In this document: positions 44,309 through 53,070 of the stretch, in pieces | Layout of the letters: each line of letters opens with the position of its first letter | How positions within the stretch are numbered: the first letter of the stretch is position 1 | NCBI RefSeq assembly: GCF_965227005.1 | Contig: NZ_CBDDFJ010000036.1 | Coordinates: 310,001 to 374,000 of the forward strand | DNA from: Roseococcus sp965227005 | Lineage (GTDB): Bacteria > Pseudomonadota > Alphaproteobacteria > Acetobacterales > Acetobacteraceae | Direction of reading: 5' to 3' | DNA: 64,000 bases | Notes under the pieces: generated by a model | Database searches by the model: none | What the model was told of the DNA's origin: nothing | The model's input: only the letters and a program-made list of their open reading frames with translations | Translations under genes and position numbers: made by a program

Positions 44309-46219
44309 ATGTTCGTCGGCGCAATCTTCTTCCCGCTGCTGGGCGCCTGCATCAGCGGCTTTCTCAACCGCTGGATCGGCGTCAAGGCCTCCATGTGGTC
44401 CACCGTGTTCTTCATGGTGCTGGCCGCGATCTGCGGGTCGCTGAGCTTCTGGCAGGTCGCCATGGGCGGGCAGCCGGCCACCGTCACCATCTTTACCTGG
44501 ATGGACGTGGGCGAGCTCGAATTCGCCTGGGCGCTCCGCTACGACACGCTGAGCGCGATCATGGTGGCGATGATTACCTTCATCTCCACGCTGATCCACC
44601 TCTATTCGATCGGCTATATGTCGCATGACGCGACACCGCCGCGCTTCTTCGCCTATCTCGGCCTCTTCACCTTCATGATGCTGATGCTGGTGACGGCGGA
44701 CAACCTCGTGCAGCTGTTCTTCGGCTGGGAGGGCGTGGGCCTCGCGAGCTATCTGCTCATCGGCTACTGGTACGAGAAGGAGAGCGCCAACGCCGCGGCG
44801 ATGAAGGCCTTCATCGTGAACCGCGTGGGCGACGTCTTCTTCATGCTCGGCATGGCGCTGACCTTCCTGACCTTCGGATCGCTCGACTTCGACACGATCT
44901 TCGCCGCTGCCTCCTCCAAGGTGGACAGCACCTTCATGGGCATCCCCTCGCTGGAGCTCATCGGTCTGCTGTTCTTCGGCGGCGCCTGCGGCAAGTCGGC
45001 GCAGTTGGGCCTGCACACCTGGCTGCCGGACGCCATGGAGGGCCCCACGCCCGTCTCCGCGCTGATCCATGCGGCGACGATGGTCACGGCCGGCGTCTTC
45101 CTGATCTGCCGCATGTCGCCGATCATGGAATACGCGCCCTTCGCGCTCGCCGTGGTCACGGTGGTCGGCGCCTCGACGGCGCTCTTCGCGGCCACGATCG
45201 GCTGCGTGCAGAACGACATCAAGCGCATCATTGCCTATTCGACCTGCTCGCAGCTCGGCTACATGTTCTTCGCCGCCGGCGTGGGGCTGTACCAGGCCGC
45301 GATGTTCCATCTCTTCACCCACGCCTTCTTCAAGGCGCTGCTCTTCCTGAGCGCGGGCTCGGTCATCCACGCGATGTCCGACGAGCAGGACATCCGCAAG
45401 ATGGGCGGCATCTGGAAGAAGATCCCGGTCACCTATGTGGTGATGTGGATCGGCTCGCTGGCCCTGGCCGGCATCCCGCTCTTCGCCGGCTACTATTCCA
45501 AGGACGCGATCCTGGAGGGCGCTTTCGCGGCGCATAGCGGTGTGGGCATGTATGCCTTCGTCTGCGGCATCATCGCGGCCTTCCTGACGGCCTTCTATTC
45601 CTGGCGCCTGCTGATCCTGACCTTCCACGGCAAGCCGCGCGCCGACCAGCACACGATGGACCATGTCCATGAGAGCCCGGCGGTGATGCTGATCCCGCTG
45701 ATCCTGCTCGCGGCCGGCGCCGTGCTGACCGGCATGGTCTTCGCGCCGTACTTCATCGGCCATGATCACGAGCAGTTCTGGAACGGGGCGATCTTCAACC
45801 TGCCCGGCAAGGACATGATGGACGCGATGCATCACGTCCCGCATTGGGTTCCGCAGATGGTGCTGACCGTCGCGACAAGCGGCATCGTGCTCGCCATCAT
45901 CCTCTACGGCTTCTTCCCCAAGGTGCCGGCGAAGCTGGCCGCGGCGATGCCCGGCCTGCACCGCTTCCTGCTGAACAAGTGGTACTTCGACGAGCTCTAC
46001 GACAAGATCTTCGTGCAGCCCGCCAAGCGCCTCGCCGTGCAGTTCTGGAAGGTGGGCGATACGCGCATCATCGACGGCATGCCCAATGGCGCGGCCAGCC
46101 TCGCGGCCGGCACGGCGCGCGGCGTGGTCCGGCTGCAGACGGGGCGGGTGGCGAACTACGCCTTCGCCATGATCATCGGCCTCGTGGTCTTCGTGACCCT
46201 CTTCCTGTTGGGGCGCTGA
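44309..46219 (+). CDS. nuoL: NADH-quinone oxidoreductase subunit L
   Basis: NuoL is the distal antiporter-like proton-pumping subunit. The 636-residue protein has about sixteen membrane helices. Antiporter signatures are FFGWEGVGLASYLLIGYWY (with the channel Glu), LHTWLPDAMEGPTPVSALIHAATMVTAGVFL and IGCVQNDIKRIIAYSTCSQLGYMF. The C-terminal region (about 540-636), with LNKWYFDELYDKIFVQPAKRLA, forms the long lateral helix that runs along the membrane arm. nuoM starts three bases past its stop. Confidence 0.98.
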   Translation: MFVGAIFFPLLGACISGFLNRWIGVKASMWSTVFFMVLAAICGSLSFWQVAMGGQPATVTIFTWMDVGELEFAWALRYDTLSAIMVAMITFISTLIHLYSIGYMSHDATPPRFFAYLGLFTFMMLMLVTADNLVQLFFGWEGVGLASYLLIGYWYEKESANAAAMKAFIVNRVGDVFFMLGMALTFLTFGSLDFDTIFAAASSKVDSTFMGIPSLELIGLLFFGGACGKSAQLGLHTWLPDAMEGPTPVSALIHAATMVTAGVFLICRMSPIMEYAPFALAVVTVVGASTALFAATIGCVQNDIKRIIAYSTCSQLGYMFFAAGVGLYQAAMFHLFTHAFFKALLFLSAGSVIHAMSDEQDIRKMGGIWKKIPVTYVVMWIGSLALAGIPLFAGYYSKDAILEGAFAAHSGVGMYAFVCGIIAAFLTAFYSWRLLILTFHGKPRADQHTMDHVHESPAVMLIPLILLAAGAVLTGMVFAPYFIGHDHEQFWNGAIFNLPGKDMMDAMHHVPHWVPQMVLTVATSGIVLAIILYGFFPKVPAKLAAAMPGLHRFLLNKWYFDELYDKIFVQPAKRLAVQFWKVGDTRIIDGMPNGAASLAAGTARGVVRLQTGRVANYAFAMIIGLVVFVTLFLLGR

Positions 46220-46222
46220 GCC

Positions 46223-47737
46223 ATGAACGCCGCGGGTTTCCCGATCCTCTCGCTGCTGACCTTCCTGCCGCTGCTCGGCGTGCTCATCATCATGATGGTG
46301 CGCGGCGACGAGGCCGTGGTGGCGAGCAATGCGCGCTGGACCGCGCTGTGGACCAGCCTCATCACCTTCTTCCTGTCGCTCATCCTCTGGGTGAAGTTCG
46401 ACAAGAGCTCGCCCGACTACCAGTTCGTGGACCAGCTGGCCTGGCTGCCCGATTTCGGCATCTCCTACACGATGGGCGTGGACGGCATCTCCGTCCTCTT
46501 CGTCCTGCTGTCGACGCTGCTGACGCCGATCTGCATCCTGTCGGCCTGGAGCGTGATCCAGTCGCGCGTGCGCGAGTTCATGATCGCCTTCCTCATCCTC
46601 GAGACGATGATGGTCGGCATGTTCTGCGCGCTCGACTTCATGCTCTTCTATATCTTCTTCGAGGCCGTGCTGATCCCGATGTTCCTCATCATCGGCATCT
46701 GGGGCGGGCCGCGGCGCGTCTACGCCTCCTACAAGTTCTTCCTCTACACGCTGCTCGGCTCGGTGCTGATGCTGCTGGCGATCATCGCGCTCTGGTATCA
46801 GGCCGGGACGACGAGCATCCCCGAGCTCTCCGAGTTCGACATTCCCTTCAACCTGCAGGTCTGGCTCTTCCTCGCCTTCTTCGCGAGCTTCGCGGTGAAG
46901 GTGCCGATGTGGCCGGTGCACACCTGGCTGCCCGACGCCCACGTCGAGGCGCCGACGGCGGGCTCGGTCATCCTGGCCGGCGTGCTGCTGAAGATGGGCG
47001 CCTATGGCTTCCTGCGCTTCTCCATCCCGCTGCTGCCCGAGGCGAGCGCCTATTTCGCGCCCTACGTCTACGTGCTGAGCATCGTGGCGGTGGTCTACAC
47101 CAGCCTCGTGGCGCTCGCGCAGCAGGACATGAAGAAGCTGATCGCCTATTCGTCGGTGGCCCATATGGGCATCGTCACGCTGGGCATCTTCACCTTCAAC
47201 CAGCAGGGCATCGAGGGCGCGCTCCTCACCATGCTCTCGCACGGCATCGTGGCCGGCGCGCTCTTCCTCTGCGTGGGCGTGGTCTATGACCGGCTGCACA
47301 CGCGCGAGATCGCGCGCTACGGCGGCGTGGCTAAGGTGATGCCGGCCTATGCGCTGGTCTTCATGCTCTTCACCATGGCGAGCGTCGCGCTGCCCGGCCT
47401 CGCCGGTTTCCCGGGTGAATTCCTGGTGATCGTCGGCGCCTGGGCGGTGAACCCCTGGGTGGCCTTCGGCGCCGCCACCGGCATGGTGCTTGGCGCCTGC
47501 TACATGCTGACGCTCTATCGCGGCGTCGCGTTCGGCAAGCTCACCAAGGACGATGTGAAGCGCATGCTGGACCTGGAGCCGCGGGAATACGCGATCTTCG
47601 CCCCGCTGATCGCCCTGACCCTGTGGATGGGCATCTATCCGCAGTCCTTCCTCTCCTTCTTCTCGGCGACGGTCGCGCAGATGGTGCAGCAGCACCAGGC
47701 CGCGATCGGGGCCGCGTCGCGTCTGGCAGGCCTCTGA
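46223..47737 (+). CDS. nuoM: NADH-quinone oxidoreductase subunit M
   Basis: NuoM is the second antiporter-like proton-pumping subunit. The 504-residue protein has about fourteen helices and the family patterns FMLFYIFFEAVLIPMFLIIGIWGG (with the channel Glu), VHTWLPDAHVEAPTAGSVILAGVLLKMGAYGFLRF and QQDMKKLIAYSSVAHMG. It is distinguished from NuoL and NuoN by length, lack of the lateral helix, and the H-V-E-A-P motif. The stop overlaps the nuoN start by one base (TGATG). Confidence 0.98.
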   Translation: MNAAGFPILSLLTFLPLLGVLIIMMVRGDEAVVASNARWTALWTSLITFFLSLILWVKFDKSSPDYQFVDQLAWLPDFGISYTMGVDGISVLFVLLSTLLTPICILSAWSVIQSRVREFMIAFLILETMMVGMFCALDFMLFYIFFEAVLIPMFLIIGIWGGPRRVYASYKFFLYTLLGSVLMLLAIIALWYQAGTTSIPELSEFDIPFNLQVWLFLAFFASFAVKVPMWPVHTWLPDAHVEAPTAGSVILAGVLLKMGAYGFLRFSIPLLPEASAYFAPYVYVLSIVAVVYTSLVALAQQDMKKLIAYSSVAHMGIVTLGIFTFNQQGIEGALLTMLSHGIVAGALFLCVGVVYDRLHTREIARYGGVAKVMPAYALVFMLFTMASVALPGLAGFPGEFLVIVGAWAVNPWVAFGAATGMVLGACYMLTLYRGVAFGKLTKDDVKRMLDLEPREYAIFAPLIALTLWMGIYPQSFLSFFSATVAQMVQQHQAAIGAASRLAGL

Positions 47738-49158
47738 TGAACTGGACCCTCGCCCTCCCCGAGCTGGTGCTGGCCCTTAGCGGGCTTGCCATCCTCGTCA
47801 TCGGGGTCATCCCCAAGCGGGACATGACCTTCCCCTGCACCATGGCGGTGATCGCCGCCTTCGCGGTGACGGGGGTGCTCATCATCTCCCAGGCCGAGGG
47901 CACGGCCTTCGGCGGGCAATATATCGCCGACGCCTTCTCGGCCTTCATGAAGCTGCTCTGCCTCGCGGCGGCCGCCCTGGGCCTGCTGATGGCGCTGGAC
48001 TGGAACACGAAGGAGGGGCTGTCGCGCTTCGAATTCCCGGTCCTCGTGCTCTTCGCCACCGTCGGCATGATGGCGATGATCTCCGCCAACGACCTGATGA
48101 GCCTCTATCTCGGCCTCGAGCTGCTCTCGCTACCGCTCTACGTGCTCGCCGCCTTCGACCGCGATAATCCGCGCTCGGCCGAGGCGGGGCTGAAGTACTT
48201 CATCCTGGGTTCGCTGGCCTCGGGCCTGCTGCTCTACGGCGCCTCGCTGGTCTATGGCTTCGCGGGCACGACGAATTTCGACCGCCTCGCCGATGCGCTT
48301 TCCGCGGAGACCGGCGTCTCGGCCGGCGTGGTCGTGGGCATCGTCTTCGTGATTGCGGCCCTGGCCTTCAAGCTTGCCGCCGTGCCGTTCCACATGTGGA
48401 CGCCCGACGTCTATGAGGGCGCGCCGACCCCGGTCACCGCCTTCTTCGCCTCCGCCCCCAAGGTCGCGACCATCGCGCTGCTGGTGCGCGTGCTCTCCGG
48501 TCCCTTCGGCGACGTGGTGGGCCAGTGGCAGCAGGTCATCGTGCTGACGGCGATCCTCTCCATGCTGCTCGGCGCCTTCGCCGCCATCGGGCAGAAGAAT
48601 GTGAAGCGGCTGATGGCCTATTCCTCCATCGGCCATGTGGGCTTCATCCTGATGGGCCTGGCCGTCGGCGGCGAGGCCGGCCTGCGCGGCGTTCTGGTCT
48701 ACACGGCCATCTACATCGCCATGAACATCGGCGCCTTCGCCGTGCTCGTCGCCATGCGCCGCAACGGGCGCGCGGTGGAGGGCGTGGACGATCTCGCCGG
48801 CCTCGGCCGCACCGATCCGGCAATGGCGCTGGCCATGGCGATCTTCATGTTCTCGATGGCGGGCATCCCGCCGCTCGCGGGCTTCTTCGCCAAGATCTAC
48901 GTGCTGCTCCCCGCGATCGAGCAGGGCTTTTGGGCCATGGCCGTGATCGGCGTGCTCTCCTCGGTGGTCTCGGCCTATTACTACCTGCGTATCGTGAAGG
49001 TGATGTACTTCGACGCCCCGGTGACGGGCTTCGATGCGCGTCCGGCCGGGATTTCGGTCGTGCTCGCGGGGACGGGGCTGTTCACCTTGTTCTTCTTCCT
49101 CTTCCCGGCCTCGCTCCTGAGCGCGGCCCGGCATGCGGTCGCGGCGATCATCGGTTGA
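47737..49158 (+). CDS. nuoN: NADH-quinone oxidoreductase subunit N
   Basis: NuoN is the third antiporter-like proton-pumping subunit, next to NuoK. The ATG at 47737 (MNWTLALPELVLALSG) gives 473 residues; the open frame upstream to 47623 lies inside nuoM. Conserved elements are NDLMSLYLGLELLSLPLYVLAAF (with the channel Glu), VPFHMWTPDVYEGAPTPVTAFFASAPK and AIGQKNVKRLMAYSSIGHVGFILMG. It ends the nuo block; birA begins inside its last codons, so the downstream genes are probably on the same transcript. Confidence 0.98.
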   Translation: MNWTLALPELVLALSGLAILVIGVIPKRDMTFPCTMAVIAAFAVTGVLIISQAEGTAFGGQYIADAFSAFMKLLCLAAAALGLLMALDWNTKEGLSRFEFPVLVLFATVGMMAMISANDLMSLYLGLELLSLPLYVLAAFDRDNPRSAEAGLKYFILGSLASGLLLYGASLVYGFAGTTNFDRLADALSAETGVSAGVVVGIVFVIAALAFKLAAVPFHMWTPDVYEGAPTPVTAFFASAPKVATIALLVRVLSGPFGDVVGQWQQVIVLTAILSMLLGAFAAIGQKNVKRLMAYSSIGHVGFILMGLAVGGEAGLRGVLVYTAIYIAMNIGAFAVLVAMRRNGRAVEGVDDLAGLGRTDPAMALAMAIFMFSMAGIPPLAGFFAKIYVLLPAIEQGFWAMAVIGVLSSVVSAYYYLRIVKVMYFDAPVTGFDARPAGISVVLAGTGLFTLFFFLFPASLLSAARHAVAAIIG

Positions 49159-49895
49159 GCGGTCTCGCGGGCTGGCGGCTCCGCATCCACGACAGCCTGC
49201 CCAGCACGCAGAGCCTGGCACTCGAACTGGCTGAACAAGGCGAGCCCGGCGGGCTCGCCATCCTGGCGCATCGCCAGATGCAGGGACGGGGCAGGGCAGG
49301 GCGGGCCTGGCAGTCCCAGCCCGGCAACCTTGCGCTCTCCGTGCTCCTGCGTCCGGCCGGTTCCGCGCGCGAGATCGCGGTCCATGCGCTGCTGGCCGCC
49401 GTCGCGGTGCACGAGGCCGCGGCGCATCACGCGCCCACCCGCGCGCTGCGGCTGAAATGGCCCAACGACCTGATGGAGGACGGCGCCAAGATCGCCGGCA
49501 TCCTCGCCGAGGCCTCGCTCGATCCTGGCGGCGGCATTGCCCATCTGGTGCTCGGCTTCGGGGTGAACCTCGCTCATGCGCCCGCGGTCGAGGGCCGCGC
49601 CGTCGCCTGCCTCGGCCCCGTCCCGGTCGAGGATTTCTGCGCGACCCTGCTCGGGCGGCTCGCGCATTGGCAGGAGGTCCACGTCCGCCAGGGGTTTGCG
49701 CCCATCCGTGCCGCCTGGGAGGAGCGTGGCCCTGTGCGCGGGACAGTCCTGACCCTCCGGCAGGGCGACAATCCCGTTTCAGGAAGGTACGAAGGGCTCG
49801 CCGAGGATGGCGGATTGCGTCTTTCGACGGTGAATGGCCCGCAGGTCTTCCATGCGGGCGAGGTGATCGGGGACGGGCATGCTTCTCGCGATTGA
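49155..49895 (+). CDS. birA: Biotin--[acetyl-CoA-carboxylase] ligase
   Basis: This enzyme activates biotin with ATP and attaches it to the biotin carboxyl carrier protein. The most sensible start is the TTG at 49155, overlapping the nuoN stop, giving 246 residues; there is no ATG near the conserved N-terminus. The biotin/AMP-binding loop is GRGRAGRAWQSQPGNLALS (44-62), and LRLKWPNDLMEDGAKIAGILAE carries the catalytic Lys. The N-terminal winged-helix DNA-binding domain of E. coli BirA is missing, so it cannot repress biotin genes that way. The nuo-birA-coaX-rnj order is widespread in alphaproteobacteria. Confidence 0.93.
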   Translation: MSGLAGWRLRIHDSLPSTQSLALELAEQGEPGGLAILAHRQMQGRGRAGRAWQSQPGNLALSVLLRPAGSAREIAVHALLAAVAVHEAAAHHAPTRALRLKWPNDLMEDGAKIAGILAEASLDPGGGIAHLVLGFGVNLAHAPAVEGRAVACLGPVPVEDFCATLLGRLAHWQEVHVRQGFAPIRAAWEERGPVRGTVLTLRQGDNPVSGRYEGLAEDGGLRLSTVNGPQVFHAGEVIGDGHASRD

Positions 49896-50673
49896 TGCCG
49901 GCAATACCAATGTCGTCTTCGCCGTGCATGACGGCGCGGAGTGGCGCGGCCGTTGGCGCATCGCCACCCGCGCCGATCGCACCAGCGACGAATATGCCGT
50001 CTGGCTGCTCACCCTCATGCAGCATTCCGGCCTGAAGCCCTCGGACGTCGACCGCTGCGTCATCGGGACCGTGGTGCCCGCGGCGCTCTACAACCTGCGC
50101 CGCCTCTGCCGGGACTGGTTCGGGCCCGAGCCCCTGGTGGCGCGCTCCATCCTGGACTGGGGCTTCGAGATCAAGGTCGACCAGCCGCAGGAGGTGGGCG
50201 CCGATCGTCTGCTGAACTCGCTGGCGGCGCATCACCACTACAAGGGGCCGCTGATCGTCATCGATTTCGGCACCGCCACTACCTTCGACGTGGTGGATGG
50301 CAAAGGATCCTATCTCGGCGGCGTCATCGCTCCGGGCATCAACCTGTCCATCGAGGCGCTGCACCGCGCCGCCGCCCGTCTGCCGCGCATCGGCATCGGC
50401 CGGCCGCAGGCGGCGATCGGCCGGAATACGGTCTCGGCCATGCAGTCCGGAATTTTCTGGGGCTATGTGGGGATGATTGAGGGTATCGTCTCTCGCATCC
50501 GCAACGAGGCCGAACTTCCGCATATGAAAGTCATCGCCACGGGCGGCCTCGCGCCGCTTCTGGCCGAGGGCACGACCCTCATCGAACGAATCGATCCTGA
50601 TATCACGCTGGAGGGGCTGCGCCTGTTGGCATCTCGCAACCCCGCCCCCATTTCAACAAAAGACCTTTTGTGA
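49879..50673 (+). CDS. coaX: Type III pantothenate kinase
   Basis: CoaX phosphorylates pantothenate, the first step of coenzyme A synthesis, and is not feedback-inhibited by CoA. The 264-residue protein has the type III signature DAGNTNVVFAVHDG at the N-terminus (D6, N9), GADRLLNSLAAH, IDFGTATTFDVVDGKGSYLGGVIAPGINLS and VIATGGLAPLLAEGT. The ATG overlaps birA by 17 bases. RNase J follows directly. Confidence 0.96.
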   Translation: MLLAIDAGNTNVVFAVHDGAEWRGRWRIATRADRTSDEYAVWLLTLMQHSGLKPSDVDRCVIGTVVPAALYNLRRLCRDWFGPEPLVARSILDWGFEIKVDQPQEVGADRLLNSLAAHHHYKGPLIVIDFGTATTFDVVDGKGSYLGGVIAPGINLSIEALHRAAARLPRIGIGRPQAAIGRNTVSAMQSGIFWGYVGMIEGIVSRIRNEAELPHMKVIATGGLAPLLAEGTTLIERIDPDITLEGLRLLASRNPAPISTKDLL

Positions 50674-50687
50674 TCCCCAAAGAACCC

Positions 50688-52322
50688 ATGGACGATTTGG
50701 CCTTTATCCCGCTCGGTGGCACGGGCGAGATCGGCATGAACCTCAATGTCTATCGCTGCGACGGAAAGTTGCTGGCTGTGGATTGCGGCATCGGCTTCGG
50801 CGGCCCGGACAATCCGGCCGTCGACGTCATGGTGCCCGATCCCGCCTGGCTGGCCGCGCGCCGCGATGACCTGCTGGCCCTCGTGATCACTCATGCGCAT
50901 GAGGACCATATCGGCGCCGTCGCGCATCTGTGGCCCAGTCTGCGCTGCCCAGTGATCGGCGGTCCCTTCGTGACCTCGGTGCTGCGGCGCAAGCTCGGCG
51001 AGGCCGGCCTCGGCCACGATGTCGAGATCGACACCGTGCCGCTGCCCGGGCGGCGCCAGGTCGGCCCCTTCGACCTGGAATTCCTCCGCGTCACCCATTC
51101 GGTACCCGAGGCCAGCGCGATCATGATCCGCACGCGGCACGGCAATGTGCTGCATACGGGCGACTGGAAGCTCGATCCCCATCCGCTCATCGGCCCGCCC
51201 ACCGACGAGGCCGCCTTCGCGCGCCTCGGCGAGGAGGGCGTTCTGGCCATGGTCTGCGACAGCACCAATGCCATGGTCGAGGGACATTCCGGCTCCGAGG
51301 GCGAGGTGCGTCGCAACCTCAAGGTGCTGATGAAGGGCCTCAAGGGCCGCGTGGCCGTGACCTGCTTCTCCACGAACCTGGCGCGCGTCGAATCCATCGC
51401 GCTGGCCGGGCAGGCGGCGGGGCGTCAGGTGGCGCTCTTCGGGCGCTCGCTGCGCAATGCCGTGGCCTCGGCCCGCGAGTGCGGCTACCTCGATTCGGTG
51501 CATGACTTCGTGAGCGAGGAGGAGGCCCGCTTCCTCTCCGACGACAACCTGCTGATCATCTGCACCGGCAGCCAGGGCGAGGAGCGCTCGGCCCTCTCCA
51601 AGATCGCGGCCGACACGCACCCGAACATCTCGATGGGCGAGGGCGACACCGTCATCTTCTCCAGCCGCATGATTCCCGGCAATGAGCGCGGGATCCTGCG
51701 CGTACAGGACGAGCTGACCCGCGCGGGTTGCGAGGTCATGACGGCCGACGACCATGCGGTGCATGTGTCCGGACATCCGGCGCGCGACGAGCTCAAGAAG
51801 CTCTATGGGCTGGTGAAGCCGAAGTTCTCGGTCCCCGTGCATGGCGAGTGGCGGCACATGTCGGCCCATGCCGATCTTGCCGAGGATTGCGGCTCCGATC
51901 CCATCATGCTCGAGGACGGCGATGTGCTGCGCCTTTCGGGCAAGGATCCCAAGGTGCTGGAGAGCGTGCCCGTCGGCCGGCTGGTGGTGGATGGCAACCG
52001 CCTTCTGCCGCTCGAGGGCGGCGTGATGGGCGCGCGCAAGCGCATGCTCTTCAACGGCGTGGTCGTGGCCAGCCTGGCGGTCGACACGGCGGGCCGCATC
52101 GTCGGCCGGCCGCGCGTCTCCGCGCCGGGTCTCTTTGAGGCGGAAGGTCCCGAGCAGGGCCAGTTGGCCGATGACCTCACGCGTGGCGTGGGCGAATTGC
52201 CCAAGGGGCTGCGCAAGGAAGACGAGGCCATGACCGAGGCGGTGCGCGGGGTGATGCGCAAGGCCATCGCGCGCCGGCTCAAGAAGCGGCCGAATATCGA
52301 AGTGCATCTTTTGCGGGTGTAG
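50688..52322 (+). CDS. rnj: Ribonuclease J
   Basis: RNase J is a metallo-beta-lactamase-fold 5'-3' exo- and endoribonuclease that matures rRNA and turns over mRNA. The ATG at 50688 (MDDLAFIPLGGTGEIGMN) is the conserved start, giving 544 residues; a GTG at 50670 would add six residues and overlap coaX. The zinc ligands lie in H69-A-H71-E-D73-H74, later VLHTGDWKLDP, and the beta-CASP part has ICTGSQGEERSALSKIA and PVHGEWRHMSAHADLAE. It is the fourth gene after nuoN and probably cotranscribed. Confidence 0.95.
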   Translation: MDDLAFIPLGGTGEIGMNLNVYRCDGKLLAVDCGIGFGGPDNPAVDVMVPDPAWLAARRDDLLALVITHAHEDHIGAVAHLWPSLRCPVIGGPFVTSVLRRKLGEAGLGHDVEIDTVPLPGRRQVGPFDLEFLRVTHSVPEASAIMIRTRHGNVLHTGDWKLDPHPLIGPPTDEAAFARLGEEGVLAMVCDSTNAMVEGHSGSEGEVRRNLKVLMKGLKGRVAVTCFSTNLARVESIALAGQAAGRQVALFGRSLRNAVASARECGYLDSVHDFVSEEEARFLSDDNLLIICTGSQGEERSALSKIAADTHPNISMGEGDTVIFSSRMIPGNERGILRVQDELTRAGCEVMTADDHAVHVSGHPARDELKKLYGLVKPKFSVPVHGEWRHMSAHADLAEDCGSDPIMLEDGDVLRLSGKDPKVLESVPVGRLVVDGNRLLPLEGGVMGARKRMLFNGVVVASLAVDTAGRIVGRPRVSAPGLFEAEGPEQGQLADDLTRGVGELPKGLRKEDEAMTEAVRGVMRKAIARRLKKRPNIEVHLLRV

Positions 52323-52364
52323 CCGGTGGGGCGTCATGCCCCGGATTCGACGACTGACGAAAGA

Positions 52365-52387
52365 TCCAGGAAACGCTGTTTCCTGGA
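52365..52387. repeat. Palindromic repeat, copy 2
   Basis: Arms TCCAGGAAAC and GTTTCCTGGA (10 bp) flank GCT in the gap between rnj and the DUF1467 gene. A second small hairpin (TGAGGG/CCCTCA, 52391-52411) follows just before the ribosome site of the next gene. The core is shared with 13019-13047 and 61613-61633. Confidence 0.75.
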
Positions 52388-52422
52388 GTCTGAGGGAGCC
52401 TGAGCCCCCTCAAGGAGCGCGC

Positions 52423-52683
52423 ATGGGTTGGTTCCTGAGCCTGGTCGTCTACGCCATCATCTGGTGGACGACACTCTTTGCCGTTCTGCCCATCGGCATC
52501 CGCCCCGATGCGCAGGGCGATCCGGAGGCCGGTGGCTGGCGCGGCGCGCCGACGCAGCCGCGCATCCTCCAGAAGGTCATCATCACGACCATCGTCTCGG
52601 CGATTCTGTGGCTCGGCGTCTATGTGCTGATCGAAAGCGACTGGATCAGCTTCCGCGATCCCTGGCTGGCCATTCCGGACTGA
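52423..52683 (+). CDS. DUF1467 family small membrane protein
   Basis: The ATG at 52423 (MGWFLSLVVYAIIWWTTLFAVLP), with AAGGAG six bases upstream, gives 86 residues. Two membrane helices (about 3-21 and 48-70) flank the conserved cytoplasmic loop GIRPDAQGDPEAGGWRGAP. This is the DUF1467 signature, found next to RNase J and proS in many alphaproteobacteria. Function unknown. An upstream GTG-rich extension to 52336 is not conserved and would translate the palindromic repeat. A strong terminator follows the stop. Confidence 0.9.
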   Translation: MGWFLSLVVYAIIWWTTLFAVLPIGIRPDAQGDPEAGGWRGAPTQPRILQKVIITTIVSAILWLGVYVLIESDWISFRDPWLAIPD

Positions 52684-52703
52684 GGGCGTCTGCACAAAGA
52701 AAA

Positions 52704-52743
52704 GGCGGCTATCTGGGTTGTCCCGGACAGCCGCCTGTATTTT
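52704..52743 (+). terminator. Terminator of the nuo-rnj-DUF1467 unit
   Basis: GGCGGCT (52704-52710) pairs with AGCCGCC (52729-52735), with an inner CTGGG/CCCGG helix, followed by TGTATTTT. It lies 20 bases past the DUF1467 stop and ends the long nuo-containing unit. Confidence 0.75.
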
Positions 52744-52834
52744 GAGCATCCATTGGCTGAACGCTCTGTTTTTCGCCGTCTGTAGCGTCCTTTGGCGTTG
52801 AGCCTTGAAGGGGCTTTGCGGCAATCTTTGTTTT

Positions 52835-52923
52835 AGAGAGAGGGCTTTCCTCTTTCTGCCGTGTGACTGGCGTTTCCTCCCTAAACTTGGGCCGCTCCCT
52901 ATGGGGGCGGCCCTTTCTTTTTG
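52835..52923 (+). ncRNA. Candidate small RNA upstream of proS
   Basis: The 387 bases between the DUF1467 gene and proS are noticeably less G+C-rich than the surroundings and have no credible gene. After the first terminator a second transcript seems to end at 52923. A 9-bp hairpin with one G-U (52835-52843 with 52849-52857, loop GCTTT) is followed 31 bases later by an intrinsic terminator (52889-52923). Two terminators in series without a gene between them suggest a short structured RNA starting somewhere between about 52,760 and 52,835. The 5' end and promoter could not be fixed. Alternatively this is only a back-up terminator. Confidence 0.4.
52889..52923 (+). terminator. Strong intrinsic terminator before proS
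   Basis: GGGCCGC (52889-52895) pairs perfectly with GCGGCCC (52907-52913), followed by TTTCTTTTTG. It lies 206 bases after the nearest upstream stop codon and behind another terminator. Confidence 0.8.
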
Positions 52924-53070
52924 TTACGGCTTTCCTCCGGACAACTCAAGACATATTTGTAGGAAAAACGATTGTGCGGCGCAGCATTATTGCGCCTCCC
53001 AGTGGTCTGTTCCGGCGCTCCGGTTTCTCGGCTAGGGTCCGCACCCGCCTGACCTGACGAGGAAACTACC

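Noticed and set aside
44243..47695. An antisense frame of 1150 codons across nuoL and nuoM
   Set aside because: Very rich in His, Glu, Asp and Arg, as expected from the complement of hydrophobic membrane-protein codons. No supporting ribosome site or family.
52805..53035. A 76-codon open frame in the DUF1467-proS gap
   Set aside because: It passes through the strong terminator at 52889-52923, has a Cys/Phe-rich unlikely composition and no ribosome site. The region is better explained as non-coding.
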